From: Neodiprion pinetum
Taxonomy: Eukaryota > Arthropoda > Insecta > Hymenoptera > Diprionidae
Assembly: GCF_021155775.2 (NCBI RefSeq)
Contig: NC_060235.2
Coordinates: 20,327,598 to 20,391,597 of the forward strand
Length of the DNA: 64,000 bases
Direction: 5' to 3'
In this document: positions 13,791-27,600 of the stretch, piece by piece
How positions within the stretch are numbered: position 1 is the stretch's first letter
Layout of the letters: each line of letters begins with the position of its first letter
Position numbers and translations under genes: made by a program
The notes under the pieces: generated by a model
The model's input: the letters and a program-made list of their open reading frames with translations, nothing else
Databases searched by the model: none
Told to the model about the DNA's origin: nothing

Positions 13791-15193
13791 TAAGTTTCAC
13801 GCCTTTAAGCACAAAATGTGGTCTAAGCTTCGTATCGGATCGAGCGAAATACAAATTTCACGATCGTAAATTATAGACGAAGGAGGAGGTTGGAGAGAAG
13901 AAGAAGGAGAAGACGAAGAAGGACGAGGGCCGTGTGTGCGGGACATTATTTTCGCAATGCTGACACGGAACGCAGGTGGCAGTCAGGCACTCAGCCCTTT
14001 CGTCCATATCCCCATGGCGATGCGTTGTATAGGGTGCAGCTGATACCGCGGGGATGCGACGTGTCGGGAAACGTAAGACGCCGAGACGTGCAGGGAATGT
14101 CGGGTCAACAAGAAACGAGAAGAAACGCAAAAACAACAAAGAGAGAGAGAGAGAGGAAGAAACAGAGAAGAGAAAAAAAATGCACGGAATGGGCTTAAAA
14201 TGTCGCCAAATATTTTCAACTTTCAGATCAGACGTTGTGAAGAGTTGAAAAAAAATGAACGTAACGGGGTCAAAATATCACCAAATATTTTACAGATTCA
14301 GATATGGCGTTGCAAAAGTTAATAAATGTGGTTACAATAATCGCGTCGAATATTTCTAAGTTCACTTTACCGCCATTTGTTTATCTACCCAAGTTAGAAT
14401 TTTACGCTATTTTGGAACGATTCTATTTTAATTACTGATAAGAAACAAGAAGAAAAACAAAAAATAATAAAAATCACTGCAATCAATTTGGAATAATCAG
14501 AAGTGAATAATAATTTTCTCCATCGATATTGAGAAAAATTGTATAAGTAGATTTGTATGAATTAAGACTCGATTTTGTGACTCAAATGAAGGAAAAATTT
14601 TGAAACTTGAAAAAGAAGATGAGACTCAAAGCCATCAATATTCAAACTTTCAACAATTTTCTAGTCTAACAAAAACGAAAAAATTACGGATAAAATAATT
14701 TTCATTGATTTTTGCGAGCGTTTCATTTTGTTTTGTTATTGTACCGACGCGACAGCGGAACAAAATTTCTATCTAATGAAAAATAGGGAGTCACAAAAAG
14801 GGGCTAAAAAAAATTTTGGATACGATTTTCGCGGATTCCGGCGCCTCAATTAAACCGAGAATTGAATATGCAAAAATCAGTAATTTGAAAAATCGTTAAT
14901 CGTTTTTGTGTAGTAATATCGTGATAAAAAAATAAATAAATTTGTATAATTCATAAGCATAAGTTCATTAGGCAGATGGCATTTAGATTAGGTGGACTTC
15001 TGACTGGAGAACCACGACTATGCCGATATTGCGAGAACTGTAAATATCTGTTCCCTCGCTTCGTACAGAAGTTACCTCGATTACTGTTATCTTATTTAAA
15101 ATTTTTAACAATTTGATCAATTGCCCCGAGGTAGTTGGCACTTTTAGAATGCACGTTCCGGGGATAATGCTCAGCGATAATTACCAACAATGT

Positions 15194-15199
15194 TTTATT
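15194..15199 (-). terminator. Possible poly(A) signal of Mic60
   Basis: AATAAA on the minus strand about 240 bases beyond the Mic60 stop. It would be the natural 3' end if exon 13 is terminal. Confidence 0.45.
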
Positions 15200-15437
15200 T
15201 CAATTCCCCCCGGAGAGATTTGCTACAGATCAGTTGGCCAACTGTTATGTGCGAGATGGTTGGACCTATTTAAAAGACGTCATGTAAAGCCAATCTATTT
15301 TGTTTTGAGTAGCGAGTTGGTCATTTTCATTATTATTGTTTTCCTTGATTCACAATTAAATGCTATTTTATCGTTATTATTTATGTTACTTTTTCTTGTA
15401 CCTATGGGCGGTGAGTTGTGTGCCAGACTGCTCGCAC

Positions 15438-15693
15438 TTACTTTAATGTCGCAGGGGGCAACCCGTATATGAATAATAAACAAATAATTTTCCGTACCTT
15501 CGCCGAATCTCCACCACCGAAGAAAACGAGACCAGCGGCACCTGCGTGAGCTATCAAAGTGTCGACCGCTTGCTGTGTTTCGAGAAGAATCGTTGCCTCG
15601 TTTATCCAGTCATTTGCCACAGACCTTGGCGCGCCTTTCAGAAGATTCATGTACCGCAGTGTCATCTTGAAGTCACCGCGGTCGAGCCAGTAT
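15438..15693 (-). CDS. Mic60: Mic60 exon 13: C-terminus
   Basis: Residues 650-734 and stop. YWLDRGDFKMTLRYMNLLKG then DWINEATILLETQQAVDTL is the hallmark end of Mic60. After the conserved part (about residue 715) the frame stays open for a hydrophobic tail, VRKIICLLFIYGLPPATLK, which looks like intron read-through. AAG/GTACGG at 15498/15497 could be a donor to an unfound downstream exon. Confidence 0.93.
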
Positions 15694-18600
15694 CTGAAAA
15701 ATAAAAGACCATGGATGTTTTGTACATTTGATATACGAATGTATCACAGATAAACTTGTCTGCAGCGATTCTGAGACGGTTCCGTTTTTCGACGAGTCGG
15801 TTAAGTTGGTAATACAAAATCAGCTCGCAGCGCCATCACCGGCCGGCCGCGAAACTCGGTCAATCTTTGTAAACGTAACATAATCCATGACCGTAGAATT
15901 TTGTATTTTTAGGTTAGATTCCTTTTATAACGTAACAAAACTACTCATGGCCGTTGAATTTTGTAGTTTTAGGTTAGATTCCTTTTATAACGTAACAAAA
16001 CTACTCATGGCCGTTGAATTTTGTAGTTTTAGGTTAGATTCCTTTTATAACGTAACAAAACTACTCATGGCCGTTGAATTTTATGTTTTCGGGTTAGATT
16101 CCATAGCCATGGGTTACGTTATGTTTTTAAAGATTGAGTTAATTTTGCGGCTGGCCGAAGGTGGCGCTGCGGGCTAATCTGCATTACCAACCTAACCGGT
16201 AAGTCTAAAAAATTAGTCGTTTAAGAATCACTGCGGCCAAGTGTGCGTACCTATTCTGAACGGAAAGTTGGGAGAAGAGAAGAAACTGTTCGAAAAATCA
16301 AAATTCGATGATGTCATATACATCAATGATGGTAAAACGACTGAAACAACATTCCTAATGTGCAGCATAAGATATAAATCAGAGCAAAATTCAAATAACA
16401 CAAACTAATTAGATATTAATAATTTGGGAGAAAAGGTTTTATAGTGATAACGCTCAAACTGATGTTAACATCTCGGTTCTAAAATCCTTTCACAAATAGT
16501 TATTTTCAGAATGGATAAAGATGTATTTGTATAAGTACCGTACAATGGCTGTTCGTCAACAATTACATTTGATTTTTACAACTATACTATAATGTAAGCT
16601 TTCCCAAAACTTTTTCAGACGATTTGTGGGAATCTGGTCTATAATCAAAATAAACCCAAATCGTTAGAATCGAATCAAAAACACAAGATTTTAATTCCTT
16701 CGAACGTTCCAATGATAAAAAATTCTCTCAAATTTTTAATATCTTAACGTGTAGTATTCGATTTTGCTCATATTCGCTTCTATCACATAGTAAAGCTAGG
16801 AAATATTCAACTAATTATCTCCAATTTCAGTTACTCTTCAAGTTATACGATATAGTATTAGGTGCATTTTGCGGTTCAGTGATCGATGTAATGTCGTCAG
16901 AATTTAAAAATCCAGGAATGCCAAAGCTCATATCTTCCGTTCGAAAAGTTTCGTAACTTCCAAACAAGCTTGGTAGAATTTTTTTAAACTTGTTCTCTTC
17001 ATTGTCGTCGGGTGTACGACATTCGACACTTGAAAATCGCAATTTCGAGGTCTGATTCGTTACAGTCAATTACTCTCTCCTCTCCTAAAAATTAATCTAC
17101 CAAAATTTCTCTTCTCAACTAAATAAAAGATCGTACGCTATTATCACGAAAGAAAAGAAAAAGTAAACTTGTAAATTGCGTTGGAGAAAATTTTGTTTTT
17201 AGGTACTCGATGACTGAAACTCAGCGATGATTGCATCACATTATAATTCCTGTTAGAATTACATAATCATACAATCATATACGAAACTGAATTTATGACT
17301 CGATCGGATAATAAAATTATTCCAAGTAAATTTCGCGTGTGTTTTTTTTCCCGCAAATACAAAAGTACTATAACATTATAGTGTGAAATTTATGGATAAT
17401 CTCAGGATAAAATTCGTCGCGGCATATCGCTCAGAGTTTTTTTTTATTCTCATTGCGTGTGTAATAAGCATGAACAAAAAAAAAAAAAAGGAACGTCGGA
17501 GAAGTTTGCAAAAGAAAATGAGAGAATATCTGAGATTCCCGGAGGGTTTTTAAATTTTTCACGCGGATCGGTATATAAGGTAGGTATATAAAAACGAATC
17601 CCTTGCAAAGGGTTCCTGATGCGATTCTATTATACACTGGCGCATGTAACGCGCAACGTTTACTTAACGTTTTGCGGGGTAAAAACCCTTTTATCCGAGA
17701 TCGCGAAAATCATGTTCAATGGGATAACGAGAGCGGAGCTTTTTTAATCGCGGCTTTCCTTTCCACTCGCCTCTCTACCCTCAGCCTCTTTTTACACCAT
17801 ATATATACATATATATATATATAATATATATAATACACGCATAACCCTTTTACATTATATACAATATGTACGACGAGGACGGTAATTTTCACCGGGCAAT
17901 TAATCCCCCTACCCCATTTCATCCTCTTCAACTTATACCGCAAGGTGTTTTTTGTACTTTACGCAAAAGTTTATACGCCGCACGCAGACACGCGCGCGTA
18001 CAGAAAAACACACACACACACACGTCTAAACAGCCTCCATTTTTAGCTGTTTCCCTTTGAATAAAATCCTGCTTCAAAACCGCATGACGTGACTGTGTTT
18101 CTCAAGTTTTTTTTTCTTTTTTTTTTCTAACTGTCCCCCCCCCCCCCCCCCCCCCCGATTGCAGGATTACCGTATAATGTGACTTTAAACTCTCATTCCT
18201 TATACAATTTGTATCACCCTATATATGTTGGAATACTTTCACCTCCTGCGGTTTGCCTAGCGCTCAGCTGGAAGAAATTCATCGTACGCGAAAAAACAAA
18301 GGAGGCGAGGGTAAAAACAAGAAGAAGGGAAATAAGTTGAATCGACAAAATCGCCTCCTCGCATATAAATTGAAACTATAGGGATAAGAAAAAGGAGAGG
18401 AAAAAGGAGCATGAATATGTACCCACGGAAAATGAAATAAAAATATAACTACCATTTTTATGTTTCGCTCGACACGACGGTTCGTGGTTATAAAATATTT
18501 GACTTCGGATTCCGCTTAAGTTCCCTGGAAAATCTAGAATTGAATTTTTACCGCTTCGATGTGTGCAGAACTAAATTCAATATAATCGGTTCTGTACATG

Positions 18601-21600
18601 GCATTTTCAATTTATATTAAATCATTGATAATGAATGAATATAATTTGTGTGAATTGCGTGTTTGTTTTCGCCGTTTTACTCACTTGAAGTTCGTATTGA
18701 AAGCATCAAATCTAAATTTTTTGAGATTTTCCTGACCAAGAATTTTCTTACCACAGCTAGTTGATAAATCAGCTTTTGACGATTTCTTAGTTTTTCTAGT
18801 TAACGTAGCTTGAAATTCAGATGACATATGGAAAAAGTTCATATGCAAAAGTTTCGCATCTTTGTATGAAATTTCTAAAAATAACCTTATGCGATTTTTC
18901 GTGCCCCGTTAAAGTATAGTTTTGATGAAAAATTTTGGAAAATCTTCTGTAACAAAATAGTGCCCCGATCGAATTGGCTGAAATTTTTACATTGCATGTC
19001 TTTTTCAATACCAAAGATCGTCTACATGAGTTTCGTAGCGCGCGGAAAAGTAGTTCAAAAGTTACAAGTAACAGTTTACGTGGAACTGTAAAATTTCTCA
19101 TCTACGTACATGTGGCGGTATGAACGGTGAAAGTTAATACAGTCGGTATTACGATACGCGACACATCGTTGAATTCTTACCATGGATGAATACGCTTCGA
19201 AAATATTGTCCGGCAGTAGGGAATTCACATATCATGTCAGGAATCGTGATAAATGATAGACCGAAGTATACTCCTCAAGAAAAACTCGTCAACTGAGGTT
19301 ATAAACAACAAGCGTAACAATTGAAGATCGCGCTCGATGCGCAGCAGCGCCACGCGCAGGGTAAGCAAATTTCTTGCCACGCCGCGAACTTTGAACCGAA
19401 TTCCCGCCACCGTGTGAATATTTGTTGACATATCTTCTGAACCACTGCACCGCCCACTGCGAAGTTTTGAGACAACCTTACGCGTTGAAAATGGCACGCT
19501 GTGCATAAAATGTTGCATGTTCGATCAGGGCACTTTTCAGTTACGAATAATTTGTGCGCATTTTGTGTCAAAACTATACTGAAACGGGATATGAAATATC
19601 CGAAAATAATACTCTCGAGAAGTTCACGAGAGAACCTAAAATTTTTGTGAAGGAACTTTTCTCATATGTCGTCCAGGTTTCAAGCTACGTAAGCGCGAAA
19701 ATTCATAAAATTGTTGAAATCAATTTATTGGACGAGTTGTCGCGAAGAAATCTTGTGTCGAAAAAATCTGAAAAAACTCATAGTTCATCCTTTCAATATG
19801 TACTTTGATTGTGTGAAAGGGCAATCGGATTAAAATGGGTCAGGGAAACCGACAGTTGGATTTGACGTGAAATACCCCACATATATGTATAACGAGTAAA
19901 TTAAAAAATCTGAACAAAGTCGCAGAGAGCACCGTCAAGTAGTACTACTATATAACCAATTATGGAACAGATCCGAAAGGATAAAAAAAAAAGTGGCCGA
20001 GTCGGCGGAGACCGCCCCATATATGTGGGTAATAATTATTTCATGTTACTGTACCAAATGTGCTTATCAACATTTGAAATGAACTTTTAGGATACAGACT
20101 AACATTTCCAATTGAAGACGAGAAATGAAAGAATGCTATACGTGCTACTTTTTTCAAAAATAAATTCCACGAAGGAATAACTGTACAGCAAAAAAAAAAA
20201 CGTTCTTCTTCGTTGTTCAAAATTTTTTGTTGCAGACACTTTCAGCCTTTCTCAATTCTCCTCTACAATTGACAATGCCGTGTGCATGAAATTCGTTCTG
20301 ATTAGACGTGAACGCTACGGGGTTTGATGTGATACCGCGTACGGAGCAAGTTGAGCATTGAATTTGGCTTATAACGTTCTCTCACCGCAATGCAATGCCA
20401 TGCCATGGGAGTCCCGATAAACTAGCTCCTCGAGTTAATGTAGTTTTCGAAACAAGAACAAGAACTGTAACAAGAACAACCCAGCAACGAGAACTGCGGT
20501 TAGAACTGCAGAACGGGTCGTCAGGTCGCGAAGCTTTCGATGCTCAGACTATTTGCGCTTCATTGAGCTTGCAGCTGCTACATGTCACATGTTATACATA
20601 TAGTCACTCTGGGAAAGATTTTCTCTCTGCCTAGTTTTTATTTTGGCGCACATAAAACGGCAGAAATTTTTATACTTGTGGTTATTTAAGAAAAAAAAAA
20701 AAAATAGATAATCTTAAGGAAAAATAATGTTCATTATTCGAAAGTTCAATAATTTCAATTATTCTGTTGAAAACAAAGTCTGAGAGAAGAGAAAAAACCC
20801 TTTTGCATATTTTGATATGGTTGTTATTGGTTGTTGTTGTTTTTGTTTAATTTTTTCAATACTTCTTTTCTTTTTTCTTTTTTCAATCTTCCATCTGCAA
20901 CCTCATCACTCTTGTGCAAATAATTGGAGCAAAATCAGCACTTTGCAAAACGTCGACTTTTTGTAAGGATAAAGAAAAGAAAGATGCGATAAATAAGATC
21001 GAATTACTATAAAATACGTCGATAGTTGAACTTTACGATATTTACACATAAACAGATGATAATAATTTGTCACTTAATAATATTTTATCGATAAATCCGC
21101 GAGCGAAAATGAAATAAGGAGAAAAATGTTTGTTGCAATTTCTCGGAATACATCTGAAACTCCGCACATTCCTGATCGTACCGTAAAGATTTATACCTTA
21201 ATACATGCAGGTTATAAAACTTGCAGTATTGTAAAACGCATATAAATATATAAATATTGCAATAACCTTTCGATTGCACGAAGGAATATAAATATATACA
21301 TATAAATAATTTTTTTTTTTTTTTTCAATTTGTCGTTTGAATTTATGAAATCTCCATCTTCTAATAAGCGTCAAAAATTTTGTTATATTTTGTAAGATTT
21401 TTCAGAATTTTTTCAGATTTTAGAAAGTGGGTTTTTTTCGAGTTTTTAAATCATAACTCAGATACGCTGGGTCGAAAAATTCTGAAAAAATTACCGGATG
21501 AGTTTCTTGTCATGTACTTTCATACAAAAAATTATTAAAAAAATCTGAGACCTCGCCGTAGAATCTTGACCGTTTTTGTACGGAATGCCCCATATATGTA

Positions 21601-24600
21601 TATAAAGATAAATGTGTATATATATATATATTATGTATATTAGGGTGGTCCTTATTTGGGGGTCGGAAAAATTTTCATTGGAACTCCCACCAGATCTGTT
21701 CGAAATCATTATAAAATAATTTGTGTCAAGTTTTAAGCCTCTACGTCAACTTGGACACGTGCCCCTAAGCTGTCAAAGTTTCAAATGTAAAATACATGTA
21801 GTTTTTATAACCATTTATTCCGTTTTGTATGAGTTTGGTATAAATTGAGGAACCGATTTGAAATTTGGCAAAGTTATTGCTTATAATGATAGGAACATGC
21901 CCTGAAAATTTCAAAATTTTACCAGAATTCTATAATATATTTCTTTTCAATTTTATTAGGCTTATATATAAGGAAACAATAATTATAAAATTTTGAAATA
22001 TTCGGGCTTTGTGCTTATCGTTATAACCAACGACTCTGCCAAGTTTCACGGACCTTCAATATTCGTCAAATTTGTGTATGATCCTTGAATCTGATTCTTC
22101 AAGCCTTCCAAACCTCTTTAACAAAGCATAGTTATCATCATTAGGACACACGTTAGAATCATCCGAAAACTAGGTACCGATGTTTACCGAAAGAAGAGAA
22201 AAAAAAAGAGTTTTGAAAAGCTTGAAGAATCAGCTTCAAGTATCTATACATGAATATAAAAAATATCGAATATTTTACGAGTATTTCAACTTTTAGCGAA
22301 AAGTGAAACTTTCCCATGTTAAATAAATAGAAAATAAAACTTCAACTAAAGCGCTCATCTTGTGGGAGAATCTTTTTTTCGTCAAACACTAACATTTTTA
22401 TTAAAATAATTTAACCACCCTAATGTATATGTATATATATTTTTAGATAAATTTGTGAGACTACAAATAATTTCTACACTCTTTCGAATTTCGACTCTTT
22501 ACGTTCTTACATATTTATTATGTATTTCAATATTGGATAATATCTGTGTAAGTAAATTATCAACAATATCGTGTGATTTCTGCCAAGTAAAATACGTCAG
22601 CGTGTTTGGTCATTTCACGTGTACTTAGGACGAAAGTTCGCCCGATTCTCGCAGGCGAGCGAGTATATGATATACATGTACGTATACGTGTGTAAAAGGT
22701 ATGTGTGTAGAGGTGAAAACGGATAACGACCAAAGGTACACAGAGGTATTGGTATATACAGGGTTTGCAGAGCGTTATCCAAGTCGGAATTTTCCCCACT
22801 TCGTCGTAAAGAGGGCTCAATAATTAATTTTAATAATAAATGATTACGTCCGACGCGCCTGCAGGATCGTTTCGCCAATTCTAAGCATCCTGTATAACGT
22901 ACCCCGTGGTACGTATACCTTTAATATAACGGGCACTCCACGTCGAATCAAGAAATTTCGAACCTCACTGTTTGTTATTTTGCCAAAACTTTTTAGGGGG
23001 CATCTCTAAAATCTCATTTTTTTTGCAATTTGCAATTCCGTAGAATCACTTTTAATTTTCAATTTACTAATATTTACACCTTCGAAAAGTTCCACATTCT
23101 TTTCTGTTTTTTTTAGAATTCTTGAGAGATTCTCAACAGTTTTCCATTTGAGTTCAGATGAATGTTTTCTCATTTTACTTCGAGGACTTTGAAGACTTTT
23201 GGATCGATAAAACGTAATGGACAGCGTTTTGTGTGATATCAACGATGAACAAAATTTCGAGACGCTCTGCAATCAGTGAAAATTACGTCAATATTATGTA
23301 GAAGATGAAGTCAATTTTTTGTAATTTTTTAAATATTTTATCAGATTACCAAAGTGCTTGCAAAAATAGGAAAATGAATATAAATTGATCTATCACGAGA
23401 TTTGTATAATTTTTTTTTTACAATGTAAACATTGATTTTTGTTAATTTCAAACTTCAAGGTACTAAAAAAAAGGGGGTAGAAAGAAATTGTTGTGTCAAA
23501 GGGCCAATCTTTGAAATGATCGGGACAAGAGATGAAATTTTTGAGAATTTTTTGAGAAATTCTAATAAAAACGGAACTTATGTTAAAACAAGTTAGAAAG
23601 TTTGCGACTCAAAAGCGGTGGTATGAAATTTTTTTCTAATTAATTTAGGGTTTCACGAATGCTATTATCGCCTAAAAAAGTTACACCGAAATTAAAAATA
23701 ATGAGGGTCAAAATTGGTTAATTTGGCATGGAATGTACCACGTATATGTAGATATACACCGAGCCTACGCGTACGCGTGAAAATTACAGAAAAGCGTATA
23801 AAAGAGAATAGCAAATTGCCTCGTCAGAGGCGGAACGCAAACGCTGCTGGAAAAGTCGATCTGCGCAGAAAGTAATACGTGAAATATTCGTTGAATGTCG
23901 CTGTACCCACACCGATATATGTGCCATGCGATAGAATGTCGTTTCCAAATTCAAAGTCAAATTATGTTGTACTGAAATTGTCGAAAGATCGGCAAGAATA
24001 AAAAAACAAGAGTAATTAACAATTCAAATCTACAATTTTTATTTTTTTTCTTCAAAATTATTATCAAAATATCCTGTAACGAAACATCTCCTTATTTTCG
24101 GCCTGGTTTGATTTGTTTCCCAGCTATTCACAAAATCAGTATTTTGTTCTAAGAATTCTTTTTTTTCTGTATAATAATATATAATATATTTTTTTTAATA
24201 CCGAATCACGTTACATTCGGTTAGGTTAGAATTTCCGAATCCACATAAGAAACAGGTAAATAGATGTAAAAAACGAGGAAAATAAACTGTATTTCAAAAC
24301 CGTTAAATTCTCGAAAATCGTTATACATAAAATATTCTCATTTTTCACACATTACGAAATGAAACGAGAGAAATCGAGGATAAAACAAAACAGTATTCAA
24401 TCAAAAATTCGACGTTATAGAAAAGTAGAATTTTTTTTCTTTGCTGCAGATATCTTCAACGTATTTGTCAAAAAACTGAAATTTATAAAATCTTTGCAAA
24501 TTCACTCGAATCGAATGAATGTAGTCTCAAGTTACAGGAGTATGCATTCAGATGCTTACTCAGTGTTGCCACTAATTTTGAATCGTAAAAACTTCCTGAC

Positions 24601-27600
24601 TTTTCCATATTTTCCAAAATCAAAATGGTGATTTTCAATAGATCTCGGTTCTTTTAAAAATTGAAATAATCAACAAAAAGAAAATTCAACCAATGATTAT
24701 AACAGATTATTTTTGAGTTATTTTACACACTTTGTGCTTCACTGACATTATCGTTCGAAACTGAATCCCGCAGTCATTATGTAAAGTATTTAGTTGAAAC
24801 TGTAATATTTACAATTACGATGTGAAATTTCGAGTTTAAAATTTCAGTGTATCCATAAATTTGACAAGCTTTCCAAACTATTTCAGATTTTCCAAATGAA
24901 ACAAAAATCCGTGACTATTCTGGGTTATCAATATTTCCAGTTCGATTGGCAAACCTGCTCGTCGACAGTGTACAACTAAGAGTAATTCGAATACGATTCA
25001 TATATTTTAGCTAAAGATTTATCGATCAATTTTCTTCCGCTAAAGGGACAAGAACTAAACTTAACTCGACCGAAGAAACGAGACGTTCGCCGTGAAATCG
25101 GCTCAAAACTTTTCGGACCTCGGACTTTCGAGAACGGATGGCTTAGAGGGTGAAGACACTGGTTGTAATAAGCTTTCACGAAGCTCCGTACTTCCCCATA
25201 TACAAGGTATCCAATTTTACAGAAGACTGTTCCTTTTCTGTGGACCTTTTTCAAAAAAAAAAAAAAAAATTCAAAGCGCTACGTATCGACCAAAAATCGT
25301 CCGAAAAAAAAATTAAAAATGGGCTGTATTCGTATCGTTAAAAACTGCTTAAAAAATTGACCTGGGGGTGAACGAAATTGGCTTTCATTTTTTATATTTG
25401 TCTTTAGAAAAATTTCCAAATTGCAGCGGTGTTACGACCCAGCCGGTAATAATTACTGACCTGCAATTACCATGACAGCGTCTGACACGATATTACGATA
25501 AGATCTTAGATCTATATCGATCCACACAGTTACTATCATAACTGTACAGCATTGTTGCATTCATAATTTTTATGCATCGTACCATCGGTTATTAAGTCCA
25601 ACCTTCCAACATCAGCCTGAACCTAGGATGCGTAATCTCAGATTCGGAATAATGAACTCTTGCGATAGATTTTAAACACAATAAGACAAGTAAGGTATAC
25701 CTGCAAACCGAAACGCGAAGAGCGTGAGACAAGAAATTCAGAAGCATTTCGCAACAAGCTCTATTCCTAGAAACGCGAATAGACAAGAAGTCCCTCATAG
25801 ACCAACCGTCTTTTGCTGACTTACCAAAGAACCTAGCTCACCAATGGAAAGCTCATTATCAAACTCCTCCTACTTCCATTCCTACTTTCCGAAACGTAAT
25901 TTAACATCGAATAATACAGAACATAATTAGACATCGGACGGTAAAGAATCATTTTTAGATCACAGTCAGTACAGAACTAACAAGCTTAGAACACAATTGG
26001 AACCAGTTCCAAATTCACGTGCAGAGTAAATTAATTGAAATCAAACAACTTTTAGATTCGGAAACTCCAAACTCAAATATTGCTACTGCGACCATAATCA
26101 AACAATCTTACGAGTGAATAAGACTTTTTAAAAGCCTAACGCTAAGAATTGATCGAGAAGAATTTGTTATTAGATAATAAATTTGTATTTTAAATAAAAC
26201 TGTCGAGTAAAGAGAATTATTTTAATCACGCATAATGCTAGTTGGCACGACCCAAAATAACTTAATTCACAGATAAAACGACGAGCTGAACAATAAACCT
26301 GAACAAACCGAACATCAGAGTCGGCAGGCAAGGACATCGCAAGGTGTGTGAATCGATATTAAATCCGAATCAAAGAGGGACCTGAAATCACATCGATTTC
26401 CGAAACTGATCGACTACTTTTCGCCTAAAAAACCTAGCGTGACGAATCGTTTGAAACGGGACACCCTTTGTATACGTGTATTACAAGTACAGATACAAAC
26501 ACGAGCGCGCAAAGGAGAATTGGTTAGCACTGAATATAACGTGGAAAAGTTTCTGCACGCCTTGCGAGGAAAACGTTGTTTGATCACAGTTACCGCAAAG
26601 TATTTTGGATATTTCATTCCAGGAAAAGAGAAAGAGAAGGAGGAGGACTGAGGGCAGAGATTGCATCGCCACTCCGGTATGTGTTCATATTTCCCAAGAG
26701 GATGCTTCCGGTTTTCTTTTTCCCGGCTGCCAGTTGGAGGGAAACCTGAGATCGTAAAAAAATAGGCAACGGTAACCGAAAAGGATTCTTTGAAGATTTT
26801 TTAATGGCCCTTTTTTTTTATCCCTCTTATTTTTTCTCGACTTCTTTCTCATTTGGTCGTTGTTTCTTCCATTTCTTTGCTTATTTCGTACGATTATTCA
26901 ATCGCCGCAAGAAGCATCGAATTCAAGTCGTTGGTAAAACGGAGATCAATAATTTTTGTTAATTTCATTCGGTATTTGTTGAAATAATTTATTCGCCAGC
27001 ATTACGATGACTTTTTGAGAAATCACGTGAAAGAAAAATTATTCTAAACTTGTAAGCAGGAGCTTTAACGTCGATTTTTGATTTGTCAAACTTCACTCGA
27101 CAGCGATTAATTTTTTTTTTAATAAACTCTTATACTGAGAAACTCAATATTGGACAACACCAACGTAGAAAAGTAAAATAAAAACAAGTTTCTAATTCTT
27201 AGTCAGATTCGGAAAAATATTTTACCGGGTAAAATGAGTCATTGCAACGTCAAATTGACTGTTAATAAATACTAAATTTTTCTCAAAATTTTCAAAGAGT
27301 TTTAAGTTAGAAATCGCTGTAATTATCTGAGTTCTTCATCACAATTTCATGATTTTAAAAAAATTTATCATACTTTACGAATATATAAATCTGATAAATA
27401 CTCAATTCTCGATCGTCTCGTAGCAAAATTAGCAAAACGTGATCGACGCTTGACTCTCCAACTTTTATTACAAAAATGTATGTGCTTAAAGGATCTAAAT
27501 TAGGTATAACGCGACTCTTATTTCGAAGGGGGGAGTAACGTAACATACCGTGTCACATCGTTCTATATAAAAAAAAAAAAATATCAGTATCCAAAAGTTT

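Larger units (their letters stand above)
1..15192. other. No recognisable gene; AT-rich region downstream of Mic60
   Basis: Short open frames are present but none has a recognisable protein signature. The region holds simple repeats, the possible LTR at 8244, the TIR element at 11213-12302 and the foldback at about 13475-13790. A GC-richer patch lies at about 7310-7560 and a second at about 10060-10300, both of unknown role. It could be intergenic or an intron of a gene outside the window. Confidence 0.5.

Noticed and set aside
15113..15472. 119-codon plus-strand frame with hydrophobic stretches
   Set aside because: No recognisable family, and it lies antisense to the Mic60 3' end. The hydrophobicity reflects T-rich sequence.
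15887..16177. 96-codon open frame with a 20-residue repeated peptide
   Set aside because: It is simply the 60-bp tandem repeat of the foldback element read in a frame kept open because 60 is divisible by three.
18817..19808. Several 84-94-codon frames repeated at 52978-53892
   Set aside because: They belong to the non-coding 1.2-kb element; inverted arms make them look like related proteins.
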